Assembly (NCBI GenBank): GCA_050084515.1
Contig: CM114275.1
Location: 18,538,001-18,602,000, forward strand
Length of the DNA stretch: 64,000 bases
Direction of reading: 5' to 3'
Source of the DNA: Blasia pusilla
Lineage: Eukaryota; Marchantiophyta; Marchantiopsida; Blasiales
Positions 1 to 12,270 of the stretch are shown piece after piece. The notes under the pieces were generated by a model. It did not search any database. It was given only the letters and a program-made list of their open reading frames with translations, and had not been told where the DNA came from. Each line of letters starts with the position of its first letter. The stretch's first letter is position 1. Position numbers and translations under genes: made by a program.

Positions 1-1400
1 TCGCGACTAGTTGTGCACCGGCTCTCAGGACCCGTTCCTCTTTAAGAGGAACGCCATTGGACGTAGAAATAATAATAATTCGGAAAGTTAGTTACGATTT
101 TATTTTAAAGTATTCAATTATCGAATGTAAATCGTTTTCCGTGGAAGCGAAGAGAACCGAAGGAAAATCTTATGAATAAATCGGTTTACAATTGCACGTA
201 AGGAAATCACATTTATAGAAAGAAAAGATCCCACGGCGAGTGAAATTTAGATGATTCTTATCATCACTGTGGAGTTCACGTTGTCACCGATTCATTCATT
301 ATTCGAGGTTCCTCTTTTCATTTGGATTCTTGGGCTTCGGACCTTGTTGACTCTTTTAATTTCTTTTCTGCCTTTTTTTATTTCATGGGTTGTTCTATCA
401 TCCTTTATTTATGATACTTTTTCCCCCTTTACACATCTACGCTTTCCATATGCAAGACAAGATTTTGATTCCCAAAAGGAGTATCGGCTTAGCCCTCTCG
501 AGTCTAGATGGTTAATCTTTGACCGCCGAGTGAAATGCGAGTTTGTTTATGGATATTCATTCATTATCTTCGGATAATATCATTACGTGTTTCGATGTAT
601 TAGTAAGAGAGGATACGAGCATTTTCTGCTCATCATGATTGATTGATGCATGTCTTTACGAAACATTTTAGAAAAAATTATTCGCAATTGTTGGAAGGTC
701 TTTCCACGAAATTTTCGATTTTCAAATTTTTAATAGTATAAATTTTGTGAGGCTCAAGTTTTTTGAACATGAAGCTCATTCAAACTAGTTTTATCCTCGT
801 GTTCAGCATAGAAGGAAGAGTATGCACGGCAAACACAATTTGGGCTGTAAATTAAGGGCGGTCTTCTAAGAAGTTTCTCTCCACATTTTCCCAACTTGCT
901 GCTTTTTTCAAAATTCCATCATACCCACATAAGATTCCAGCTCTTTTCTTGAAATTCGAACCCTCCCAAACTCAGCGGTTCATTCAAAGATTCGTCAAGA
1001 GACTCAGTCGCTTGAGTTTCCGAGTCAGTGATGGATGTGGCCACATGAACTTATGGAGTGGAAAGGGAATTTTCCTTGCCCGCGAACGAAAAATCGAAAC
1101 ACTACGAGGAGGAGGTTGACGAGACAAAGCCCATGATTGCCACATGAAGTTGTGGACAGAGTGTGACCGCCGGAGGAAGTTCCTCTTCACCACAATCCAT
1201 GTTTGTGGATGATGGGCAAGTAAGTAGGAAGGTTCAAGTGACGGAATTCCTGGACTCCTTCGCGATCGTTGGCATGCATGCATGACCATCAAGTACTATA
1301 CCCCCACCCCCCATTCCTTTGGTTCTACATAGTCATTATTCTTCCTTTCGACACATTCCTCTTGGAGCCTAGCGCTCTTCAAAAGCTACCAAGACGTTGA
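1..1400. other. Gene-free stretch at the window start
   Basis: I see no supportable gene here. The longest open frame (251-577, plus strand, 108 codons) is hydrophobic at its start but has no motif I recognise, no supporting splice context and AT-rich composition, so I treat it as chance. No clear repeat unit is visible. Composition shifts from AT-rich to more mixed toward 1.0 kb. Confidence 0.5.
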
Positions 1401-3430
1401 AACTTGAAACTCCACCGCATTATAGGAATTCCTATTATTAATTATACCAGAGTCCTCCTTGCTCCCTCCGAGGCGATGCGTGTACCGAACGTTGTAATTT
1501 CTTTTCTTATCTTACTCCTCGGCTCACCAGCGCTATTCATATCAGAGGGGATGATCTCATGCAGCGAAGGTGCAGTTGGCAGCGCGGCGGGAACTTTTGG
1601 GAATCCGGCCAAAGTAGCGAATAACGACGGTGGCGCTGACGACGCAGCGCGCTGCGCCAGCGGGAGAAAAATCACAATACGCAAGAAAACAAACTACACT
1701 TTGAGAGTTCGGCGGGTGTTTTTGTTTCGTGACGATAAAGCGATCTCTCGCTCCGTTTTGGCCGTAGGGATGATGATTCGCGAGCGAGGCTCAGCGAGGC
1801 GTTTAGGGTTCGTTGATTCGAAAATAAAAGATCTCGCCTGCGAACGTTCGACGCTTTGGCGGGTCTGGTTTCGGCCGGGGCACTTATTTATGGACAGCTG
1901 CTCCTGTTGTTAACGCTCTGCGAAGGGAGTGGAGTCTAAATTCGCAACGCGCGCACAAATGCGCTGATCCAATTTCCGGTGAGTTGCCAAACCATTCGTT
2001 GACTGGTCTGGGAAGGCCCTGTAAACTCGTAATTGGCTGGTTTGACCGAGAATTCCTTCCTCGACTTCGGTCTCCACCATGCGTCGTTGATTGACGAAGA
2101 GCGGCGCGGTGCATTCGAAACCCTCTCGTCGCTGCAATCGGATGCGGTACCGGCGCTTTTTCTCCCTGCAGATCGGCTTCCTTTCCACTGACGAATCGAC
2201 CCAACAAAATTCGGCATATGTAGGCGTGATCGAGTGACAACGGGTGCGCGCCCATGCCGGGTCCCTCGCGTCCCCTCTCTTTTCTTTTCTTCTCGGCAGC
2301 ACAGAAGAGCTCTCGCTCGCCGTTGGGTACAACTCTATCGAGCGAGGACCGGGCGTAGGCATCTATAAAAAGAGGGTCAGTGCGCATGCCACCACCAGCG
2401 TAAGGATATGCACACATGTGGGCTGTGTCATACAGTACAGGAGATTCCCAAAGCAAGAACGCGAGCGGACAAGTTGCCCTAGAGTATGTGACAAAATGTT
2501 TGCAGTACAGTAATAAGGTGTCATCAATTATCCATGCATGGCCCAGATTGATGGCTCGTGGTGTTGTTGTTTCTTGGGTTCTGCGGTGGTAGATCACTCC
2601 CTTCCTCTTTGCGCCAGGGTACAGATCAACGACAGCTCTCACGAACGAATGAGTACAAATCGCCAATCGCCTCGGTAGCTCAAAGCGAGCTACGAAGCGA
2701 GTGCTTCCTTTGCCCGAAAGGCCAACTTGTTGGCACGTCCTGCCCATGCTCTCGTCGTGGGGTCCTCCCCGCTCTACAGTTGTCCCACCGAGTACTTCAG
2801 ATCCTACGGCCCCCGAAGCCTGACGGATCATCTACGGCTCGGAGCGACTGCGTCCGACATTCGGACCCTGGGCTAGCCCAGCGCGAGGGCGAGCCTCACT
2901 GCAAGACCGGCGCTCGCAACGACGACGGGCGTGGACTTTGGAGGGAACTGCGTCGCATGGAATGGGGACTCCCTGCGCCGGTCGCATGAGTCGCGGAGGC
3001 CGGGCTGTGAGTTATAGCAGGGTGGTGGTATGCGCCAGACTCATCAGCGGGCAGGGTCAGGGGCAGGGACGAGACGAGACGAGACGAGACGAGGACGCAC
3101 AGCGGCGACGCGACGAGGGTCCGGACGGCAGGCACGAACGTCCGTCCCTCTGTCTGTCCGTCCGTCCGTTCTGCCTGGTGCGCGGCACAGTTGTCTGTCA
3201 CTGACTGCGCAGGAGAAGGCGACAAAGCCTCGTTTCGTTTGCTTCCATTGGCAGCAAAGCTCGCCCCCTCCTCTCCTCTCGCTCGTCCCGTGCCAAGGTA
3301 ACCGGGTCCGGCTCGGCTCTCAGCGCCTCATTACTGATCGCACATCGCCTTTTATGATTCTCTCACAACACACTCGTTCACTGACTCGCTGACACTCGCT
3401 CACTGACCGACCGTGTAAAGTACAGCTGCT
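1400..3430. other. GC-rich block without a recognised gene
   Basis: Composition is clearly more GC-rich than the flanks, with many CpG dinucleotides. This resembles the block at about 46-48 kb upstream of the transporter gene. Long overlapping open frames exist on both strands (for example 1884-2831 minus, 315 codons), but they overlap each other in several frames, have no recognisable domain, and are expected by chance in GC-rich DNA. A promoter or CpG-rich 5' region for a gene outside or undetected here is possible. I cannot assign a product. Confidence 0.35.
3068..3170. repeat. Short microsatellites (GACGA and GTCC types)
   Basis: A run of GACGA units spans roughly 3068-3093, followed by an imperfect (TCCG/TCTG)n tract at about 3139-3170. 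Both are seen directly and lie inside the GC-rich block. Confidence 0.8.
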
Positions 3431-6400
3431 TACTGTACAGTAGTGGGCTGCGTGAATCTTCCCATGTGCGCTCTCACCAATCGCGAATTCCCTACAACCC
3501 TTTCGGGATACTTTTCCCCGCGAGATTACGACTGAGCAATTTCTTCGCGTTTAGGCCTAAGCCTTTTAAGCGTGCTCCCGTCCGTGCGACGTTCCTCTTT
3601 TATGTATCCCCCCGAGTCGAAAGGCGAATTCAACGTTTGCTTTTCCTTACGCATCTCTATGAGATCGAAACGATCTTGTGTTTTACCCTAAACAAACTTC
3701 TGCCTTTTTCGACTTTTCATTTTCTTATCTGAACAGTGGGTGGAATTCGTGCTAAGAAATCATGATTTCTGGTCGGATTATTTTAAATTTTAAATTTATA
3801 TTATTATATTGATAATAATATTTTAAAAAGTAACAACCCGTGGTCACAGGAATGAGGGGATTACTAATCATTTTTTTTAAATTCTTCTTGTCCATAGAAT
3901 GGAGGAAAATTTTCTTAATGCGGGGAGAATAAAAAAAAATTCAGGTTGCCCGGTTGCCACATTTCAAGCAATGAGATGTTAACAAATAAAATATATAGTC
4001 TCCAATAGTAATATACAATTTTTCAGTATATTAAAAAAATTATATTCAGAAAATTTACATCATTATTGGAAGCTGTAGTATTTATTTGAAAACACCTCAC
4101 TGCTTGACATATGCAAGCGGGCAGCAAGAAAATGGTTTTTATTCTCCGAGCACTAAGAAAATGTTTCCCCCTCTATGGGCAGGAAGAAAAAGATTTTGTG
4201 TATAACATGATTAGTCCCTTCACTCCCGTGACCACATGCTATCCACTAGTTGTTAAAAAAAAGACCCGGTTGTTCAGTCAAAGGTGCAAAGTTTCAGTCC
4301 GAGAGGGAAGAAAAATCTTTCCTCTTGCATACTCATGTTGCCTTCATAGTATAGATGATTTGCATTTCCTTTTGTCCTTGCCCTCTCTCAACCCCTTTTA
4401 ACATTCTCATCGGATGGTCCCTTTATTTTCTCCCATTTGATCTCATTCTCTTATACTCTGTCCCAATTTTTTCTTGATTTTTATTTGATGGAATATATAG
4501 CTTTTCACTTCAATAGTCGTTATATAGTCCACATCATTTTGGGAGATATTAGAAAACAAGAATGACTAGTAATAGTGAATGCATAGATTTTTAGAAAACA
4601 TTCATTTTTTTCGTAAGGATTTTTTCCCAAATTTTAACAAAGAAAATAATTTTATTATTAATTTGTTGTGCAATTACACATAGCTACCCAAATACATCAA
4701 TCTGCTGTCATCAATATATGGCTAAAATCTAGCCATAGTATAAGTCCTAGCACATCTACACATGAACTAGTGAACACTCCCCAATTCTTTTGACATAAAA
4801 TCAGCCTTCGCATATACACTCAAATTCACAAATGATCTCATAAGTTAAATTCATTGGGGATGTGCAAACACAACATTCACTCCCAAAGTGGCTCAACATT
4901 CATTCAAGATACATACAACAACAACAACAAAAGATATGAGACAATGTGCAATCAACTATGAATGTGTGATCTTCGATCAATCCTCCCGGAACTTGTGTAC
5001 ATAGGTCTACTTATCGGTAGCAAGTCATAAAGACCTAAAGTACACATGTAATCTCACACTAATCCAAGCGTAACCATATAAAAGAAAGGTCTCACAAAAG
5101 AGGACACACTCTCCCTAGATTACACATCTCACTCGGCCCTATAAACATAAGTGTCATCACTAACATCAAAAACCTCAAAATATGCGAAGAGACACATAAA
5201 AAGTAGCAACCTACCAATGAGTGCTATTCATAAACAAAAGGGTAACCTATACACATAAGTTACTTCCAAGGTAGTATGTCACCATGACCTCCAAAAATGG
5301 GAACTAAAAAAGACCCCTCTAGACGCAATATAATCTCATCTACCTCTCTAAACTTCTACATTCATGATAATTATTTCTTTTGACATGGAAGATATGCATG
5401 TTAATCCACATGCGATGCATTCAATGATACTCTTAATCCAATCTATGCTTAGATCTAATATATGTTTATCACCACTTGTGTACGAGCGTCCCCCAACAAA
5501 TGCATGTTCTCCAAAATGTATGTTAGAGATCGAGGTTTGTGCTCTCACTTGGAGATATCCCAAGATTTGCACCATCATTCAAAAATCTTGGACCTAGGGT
5601 CGCCAAAGCCACCTCCATGTCCTGCACTCAATTCACCTGAATATAACTATCAAATGAATGGTTTCTATATCATCCTAGTCCTATGCCTCCACCGATGAAA
5701 CATTCTTTAGAAAGGATATCTAATATCCATGCATAACTGACACCAATAATAGATTGACATATTTTAGCTTCAATCAAGCTACATTTCTTAGTGAGACACA
5801 TCTCTCTATCTTATCCCTCTCCACATACAATTACCGGTGTATACAAAGGCTTGCTTGCAAAGTGGCAACCAATCCAATGTTCCTCCCTTCTAAGATATCC
5901 AACACTTTAAACCCCTCATCCATATACCGCCACACAATCGGTATGGTATCCACGAGTGACAATATAGCACCTTGTATAGGGTTCCATGCAAATGGAAATC
6001 CCCAACATGTCCCTTTCCTAGGTTTTTTCGGTACCTCAATGGCCCGTGCGAGCTCAAAACGCAATAATGGGTGCAAGCTCAAATTAAGGGAGGCAAGAAG
6101 GACATGATTGTGTGAGCTCGAGTCAATCGACTATAAGTGTGTGCTCTATGTGGATATGAACCTCCATCATTCTAGCTACTAAGGGACATTACTAAACATT
6201 GCTATTGTCACTACCTCATCTAGTCGTTGCTCTATCAATCACTACACTTGTAAATCATACTAGGAATAAACTGACATATCCGTCTTCATATTGCCATCCT
6301 CGCCTACAGGAAGCTATCTTCTCCTGGTATTCCCATATGGTACTATACTACTCCTCTTACCAAAATATCATAGGACTATTTATCCTTGCACCACCAACCC

Positions 6401-8488
6401 ATCTATAGGGCACTCTAGAAAAAATCCTCATTGCCACCTCATGATTGGCAATGAACTAGCCAATACCAAATTCATCCAATGAGATCTAAACCCAAAAAGG
6501 GCATCGCTCAATATAGGCTTGAGTCAAGCACAATCCCATAAAATACACCTTCCCCAACAGCGATGGCTACACTCCTTAATTTAACAAGACACGGTGTGGA
6601 AAATATACTTGAGGATTTACCCTCAGATTTACCACAAAAATACCACCCAATTGTCTTATGGCATCACTCTCAATATAACTATTGTGTGCATAATAGTGGG
6701 TCTAGTTGGCGTCTTCTCTAGGTTAGAAGCCACAACGTTATGGTTGCACAAAAATGGACATTTACGGAAAAGTTTGGACATGGATTGCAAAATATGGGGC
6801 CCACACTTATAGTTCATGGTGCAGTGCAAGGCAAGGCAAGGCAAGGCAAGGGTGGGCATGGCAATAAGGGTGGAGTCGGGAGTGGAGGTGGGAGGAGGAA
6901 GAAACGAGAAAGTGCGGATCATGAAGGCAAATGGGGGGATCATAAAGAAGGGGAGATGGGGCCCATGCGGATAAGTCCTTCCATAGGACGAACGTAAGTC
7001 AACAAACATGGACAGGTCCACGGAAAAGGACTTTATCCATATGTAACCTTGCACAACGTGCCATAAACTTGTGGTAGACGTCACAAGCATAAGCTCCAAG
7101 AGCATATCCATCACCTTTGCCATGACTACCTGAATGTGAAAGGAAATAACACTATCTTAATGCTCACATAATGCAGCGGCGAACTAGAATATCATGGTAC
7201 TAACTCCCATCATGGAAAAATATCTTTAAAAAAAACTATGTCTACATTATCAAATGGTTATAGCACTTATGACATTTGACGCAAGTTGTTGTAAATCCAA
7301 CACATTGCTGATTTTCATACAAGTCGCTTTATGCTACATCACATCATCTTGATATAAAGGTACACCAACCCAAATGAGGGAAGTACTTCCTGACAAAGGA
7401 GGCATTGTACTTGTTGACACATGAATTTCAATGACCTATCCTAGTCCTAGTCCTACATTTGTGATGGGTTTTTCCATGGTGTTGGGTATGCAAGTTGTTA
7501 TGTGGATGGGTAGAGATGCATTAAGCATTGTAATATATGGGGTATCTTTTGGGAAAAGACTCTTGGGCCCCTCTTTTTGGCCCTCAACCCCAACTCCCCA
7601 TATAGTCGTTTCGGGCAATTTCTCATTTTATGCTCGTACGTTTGCTTAAATCTTTGTTGCCTTGGAATTGACTTTGCATAATCTTTCCAACTCCACCTGA
7701 CTTGTCCCAAATGTGTCTGGGACTAAAAATTATGGTCTTAAATAAATTCAAAACCCCAAACGCTAGTCATGTTCCAAATGCCGGTCTCACCTCTTTGGCA
7801 ACCACTCTTCCTAGACTCGACTCCTCTCAAGTCTTGGTTCACATCTGGTTCAGATTTCCTACTCGTGATCATAAATGCATGAAACGCTCAACCTTGTTCC
7901 CGTCTCATATCTTGAGTCTTCTTCAAGAGACCTTTCCAACGCGCAAACCATCCTAGGATGAGCCTACTAGATTTTTGATGTTCCACTAGGCGCTCGTTTG
8001 GTTATGAGCGTCACAAAATTATGCCTTTGACCGGTGTTGATTGAAGGTGTCAAGTTGTGACGTTCATGACCAAGTGTAAGATCGATCAACACCAATCTTG
8101 GCGGCCACACGATTGTCTTATTATTCTCCACCCGCCTCATCCTTGCCACCTTATGCAGCCCGCGCCTACTCAGCCTGACCTAACGGGCTGCGACCTAACC
8201 CTAGCCACACTGGCTGGCTTTACTTGAGAACCCCCTCGATGACTACAAGACCTGAAAGATAAAACTTCCCTCTCTTCCCTGACTCTCTTGACACTCACTT
8301 GCGTACACACAACACCACACTCCGAGCTAAACTCTACTAGTGTCCCACATTAGCCCGCACGAGTAAAATTTGAGAAAAATGAACATCGCTTTCGCTCACG
8401 TCCTTCCAAACAAAAGAATGACAATACAAACGCTAACCATCATGATCTAATCTCCAAGGGCTTCCCACATAGGCAACTTTCTTGCCTT
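3430..8488. other. AT-rich, repeat-derived DNA with no supported gene
   Basis: No intact gene is visible. There are short low-complexity tracts (poly-T near 3.87 kb, CAA units near 4.92 kb, GCAAG units at 6826-6850). A minus-strand open stretch at 5831-6082 reads like degraded coding sequence (rich in Trp, Pro and Gly, with acceptable codon pattern), but it is bounded by many stops and I cannot assign it to a family. The region is most likely old transposon debris. Confidence 0.45.
6826..6850. repeat. GCAAG pentanucleotide microsatellite
   Basis: Five consecutive GCAAG units are seen directly. The reverse strand reads as a short Leu/Pro/Ala low-complexity peptide, which explains the long minus-strand open frame around it. 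Confidence 0.9.
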
Positions 8489-9346
8489 CGTGCAAACAAA
8501 GCATTCCCCCTACTCCCTTGCATCTTTCTCATGTAAAATCAGAGTAAAAATTACTTATACAGCCAACTCCATTCTTGAATCTACTTCGACATATTGAACC
8601 ATATCCACCCTATGCTATGAGAGAATCCGAACACTAGCACCATAGTTCCTACCACATGTAGTTCGTGCAAACAAAGCATTCCCCCTACTCCCTTGCATCT
8701 TTCTCATGTAAAATCAGAGTAAAAATTACTTATACAGCCAACTCCATTCTTGAATCTACTTCGACATATTGAACCATATCCACCCTATGCTATGAGAGAA
8801 TCCGAACACTAGCACCATAGTTCCTACCACATGTAGTTCGTGCAAACAAAGCATTCCCCCTACTCCCTTGCATCTTTCTCATGTAAAATCAGAGTAAAAA
8901 TTACTTATACAGCCAACTCCATTCTTGAATCTACTTCGACATATTGAACCATATCCACCCTATGCTATGAGAGAATCCGAACACTAGCACCATAGTTCCT
9001 ACCACATGTAGTTCGTGCAAACAAAGCATTCCCCTACTCCCTTACATCTTTCTCATGTAAAATCAGAGTAAAAATTACTTATACAATTAACTCCATTCTT
9101 GAATCTACTTCGACATATTGAACCATATCCACCCTATGCTATGAGAGAATCCGAACACTAGCACCATAGTTCCTACCACATGTAGTTCGTGCAAACAAAG
9201 CATTCCCCCTACTCCCTTGCATCTTTCTCATGTAAAATCAGAGTAAAAATTACTTATACAGCCAACTCCATTCTTGAATCTACTTCGACATATTGAACCA
9301 TATTCACCCTATGCTATGAGAGAATCCGAACACTAGCACATAGTTC
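8489..9346. repeat. 175-bp tandem repeat, about 4.9 copies
   Basis: The unit beginning CGTGCAAACAAAGCATTCCC recurs at 8489, 8664, 8839, 9014 and 9188, giving a period of 175 bp (174 once, by loss of one C in a C run). Units 1-3 look essentially identical. Unit 4 carries a few substitutions and unit 5 ends with a small deletion near 9340. There is no coding potential. The period is in the range of plant centromeric satellites, but the array has only five units and abuts a retrotransposon relic, so it may be a local expansion rather than a centromere. Confidence 0.93.
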
Positions 9347-9760
9347 CCAACATGAAAAATATGGCTTGGGAAAGCCATCTCTCCCTCTCTTATAGCCTCC
9401 AAACCGTAGCATGCATGCATAGGTTACCGAGTGATTGCGCGTTGACTCGATGAACGGATCATTTGGTTGAGAAAGACCAAAATAGGGAAATATTTAGGAA
9501 AGGTGTTCCCAAGGCAATGGACCTTTTTACGACCTCATGTGATATCTTAGGACAAAGTTACACCTTACCAACCCAATGATCCTCTATGCTGTCGACACGG
9601 TAGAACTCTATTTGTCGGCTAACTAAGATGTGACACCATATGTATGGCTTGATTTGAGATGAATATGCACAATAATTGGTAGAATCTACATCCAATGAGC
9701 AAGAGTGTAAGATGGGATTTCCTAAAGGTAAGATGACAACACAATCATTGTCCAAGGTAT
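9347..9760 (-). mobile_element. LTR-retrotransposon relic (3' coding end plus putative LTR)
   Basis: Read on the minus strand, 9755-9558 encodes a short peptide with a motif close to LVSRQIEFYRVDSIE. It is followed at 9470-9360 by a segment containing a GAGTCAACGC stretch, GGTAACCTA, and a TATAAGAGAG-type box followed by AAGCCAT. The same order of similar sequences occurs on the plus strand at about 49.47-49.82 kb, so this is a dispersed element. Position and order suggest the 3' end of a polyprotein followed by an LTR. No complete LTR pair or primer-binding site was found. The family is probably Ty3/gypsy, given the gypsy remnant beside the second copy, but this is inferred. Confidence 0.5.
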
Positions 9761-10936
9761 CTCAACATCATGTTTCAAGTCATGCAATTGATCTAAACCA
9801 CTTGACATAGATTTTCAGTCTAGGAGTGATTGAGAAGATTTTGATGCCTTGAAGACATGTCATATCTATGGAATTAGTGATGTCAAAATCCTCATAACCA
9901 AATGCTCACCAACGTAGAACACGTGAACTATAGTGGGCTATTGTTATGATAGAAATATATGAGAATCTTATGAAAAAACTTGAGTAGTTGAGAAGTTGGC
10001 GTACATCTTGAATGAGGTGATTTGTGACGTGGAATATCATGGCGTACAATGAAACTTGGGAAGAGCTCAAGTCCCATAAGAGTTAGACTCCAAGAAGGCT
10101 GCAACCTTGCTTCGAATTTGATTAATCGTTTAGCTTCTTTTCACATTTGAGGTTATGGTAGCTAGATCAAAGGTGTGTTAAATGAATAAGTGGCATTACA
10201 AAGCTTATGACGAGTTGGATTCAATGGACCAAAGATCTAGAGAAATACACAAAAAGTCTTGAAACAGGGTCATAATTATTGCAAGGATAGTTTGGACTCA
10301 GGGCCACAAAGAGCATCCCAAGAGGGATTCTCTAATGAAGAAGGGAATGAATTTCTCTAAAACTCTATATGAGGAGAAGGATTTCCCATTTTAGGAACCA
10401 TATATGGAGGTCAAACCAAGGGTACGAGCGTCATTGGTTGAGATTGATTCTTCATCATATTTAAGAGGCAAATTCATAGGAATACTCAAGAACTATTGAT
10501 GGAGTGTTATGTCCAACATTTAAGGAGGTATATTCAATTGGGACTTCTTGAAGATGATAGGGAAATATCATCATTTCTTGAAAGAAGATTGTAAGATGTG
10601 TAGTGGCTCCTCACTTAGTTGAATCTTTACCATAATTTTGGCTTACAACACATCTAATGGACCTTCATTACTTTGGAGTGAATTTGTTTTTGAACTCACA
10701 GAAAACCTCTTATAGGAAATATGTGAGGTTATTAATTTTATTCTTTAAAAAAAATAATTCAATCCCATTCGTATTTGGAGGAAGAAGAGTTATTATATCA
10801 TTAACATGAATTTTAAAAATGTGAGTATTTAGGAGAGTCAAATTTGAATGAAGGACAACTTGCAATTTTAGATGTTGTACATGATAAACTTCATAATATT
10901 GCCCATGACGCTTGACCATTTGCCAAACTATTTTTT
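9761..10936. other. Gene-free repeat-derived stretch
   Basis: No intact reading frame is present. A segment around 10.0-10.2 kb (with an AGCTCAAGTCCCA core) resembles one at about 15.1-15.26 kb, indicating a diverged dispersed repeat. Nothing else can be supported. Confidence 0.4.
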
Positions 10937-12270
10937 ACTGATGGCCTAGGGGGAATTGAAAAGACGTTCTTATACAATCTTCTTCTTGCAAGTGTGCGAA
11001 GTGTAAGGGGATCATCATCTAGGATAGTTTCTCTTTGATTCATGCTTCAAGAATCCCTTAAATCTTAATGAGAGCTCTAATTACATGTAAGCCTTTGTTA
11101 TTAAAATGTATATACTATTAAATAACTCTTTACCTCTATTTTCAAGTTCTAATTTATTTCATCACAAGATTTAATTTCATTTATTGTTTAATATATAGGC
11201 TTTCAGGTAATAATGATGCAACATGCATAATCCACCCTGCTTTGCTTATTATGTGAAATAAAGCACCTATGATTCATTGTCACCCATTTGATGCAATGAA
11301 TAGTACCTTGTACGATATTGTGGGAGTTATCTTTGATGAATTAAGGGATATAGCATTTGGGGGAAAGTTCATGATATTTAGTGGTGATTTATGCCAAGTC
11401 CTATCTAGTTTTGGTCATAGGAATGGTCTAAAAATTATCCAAGCCACTTTAAATAGATCAAAGTTATGACCTCATGTAAGGGTTATGAAGTTAAGTTGAA
11501 AAGTCGAAAGATCATATGTGTGGTTACAAAAAACCTTTTTTTGGTTGGTCATTGGAGGTAGAAGAGTGTCATGTACCTTTGCAATTAGACTCTGAAGATG
11601 ATTTTATACAATTTCCACTTAATAGGGTCACCAAAAGTAGGAAAATAAGGAATCTTATGGATACTCTCTATGGAAATGATCTTGAACTCTTTCATGCCAT
11701 CAACTTTTTAAGAGACATTACTAGATCAATACCAAGAAATATAGATGTCGATGAGATAAAATAATGAACTCATGTTTCAATTCCATGGAAATATGATTAA
11801 AATTTTCCATTCGTATAAATAAGTTATGTCATCTAAGATTATGTATGTTGATAATTACATGTAATGCATATTACGTATGTTATATACATGAGCGTACTTA
11901 CCTCAATGTGGAGGGTATGAGTCATATATACCCACAAGAATTCTCGAATCCATTCTTGCCTTTTGTCCTACGTCCACATTTGTTGTGTTTGAAAATAGAT
12001 GCAACGATTGTGCTCAAACGAAATGTGAATGGCTCCGAGGGACGAGCAAATACTACACAATTGGTGATTTGAGGATTTTGCAACGTATGATAAATGCTAA
12101 AATTATCAGAGGGAAGAACATTGGATATGACATTTTCATTCCACATATCTCGTTCATTGCGTCTTATTCCAATTTACCTTTTGGTCTCCGTTCATTTCAA
12201 TTCCTTTTCTGTTCTCCTTTTTTCATGACCAGAAACGGGTGTAGATTATAAAAAAAGTTGAGATTTATCT
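10937..12270 (+). pseudogene. Decayed Helitron PIF1-like helicase
   Basis: Collinear fragments of the Helitron-type PIF1 DNA helicase (5'-3' helicase of rolling-circle transposons) can be read on the plus strand. A Walker A-like segment GLGGIEKTFLYNLL sits at about 10.95 kb. A Walker B and following region (GVIFDELRDI, then GGKFMIFSGDLCQVL) lies at 11,311-11,420. A motif III-like stretch ending in LNRSKL precedes a stop at about 11,467. The linker with a DDFIQFP segment is at about 11.6 kb. The C-terminal region with LKRNVNGSEG and later NIGYDIFIPHISFI is at 12.0-12.2 kb. Frameshifts and in-frame stops separate the pieces, and the Walker A glycine/threonine spacing is altered (IEKT in place of GKT). 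No Rep/HUH part is seen upstream. The copy is dead and older than the Helitrons at 26 and 60 kb. Confidence 0.85.

Noticed and set aside
1404-1913. 169-codon plus-strand open frame
   Set aside because: No motif; it overlaps an opposite-strand frame in the same GC-rich block.
1884-2831. 315-codon minus-strand open frame
   Set aside because: It is GC-rich, overlapped by other long frames on both strands, and lacks any recognisable domain or compositional periodicity. Probably chance.
8489-9346. CRISPR array
   Set aside because: The repeats are contiguous 175-bp units without spacers, in a eukaryotic genome.
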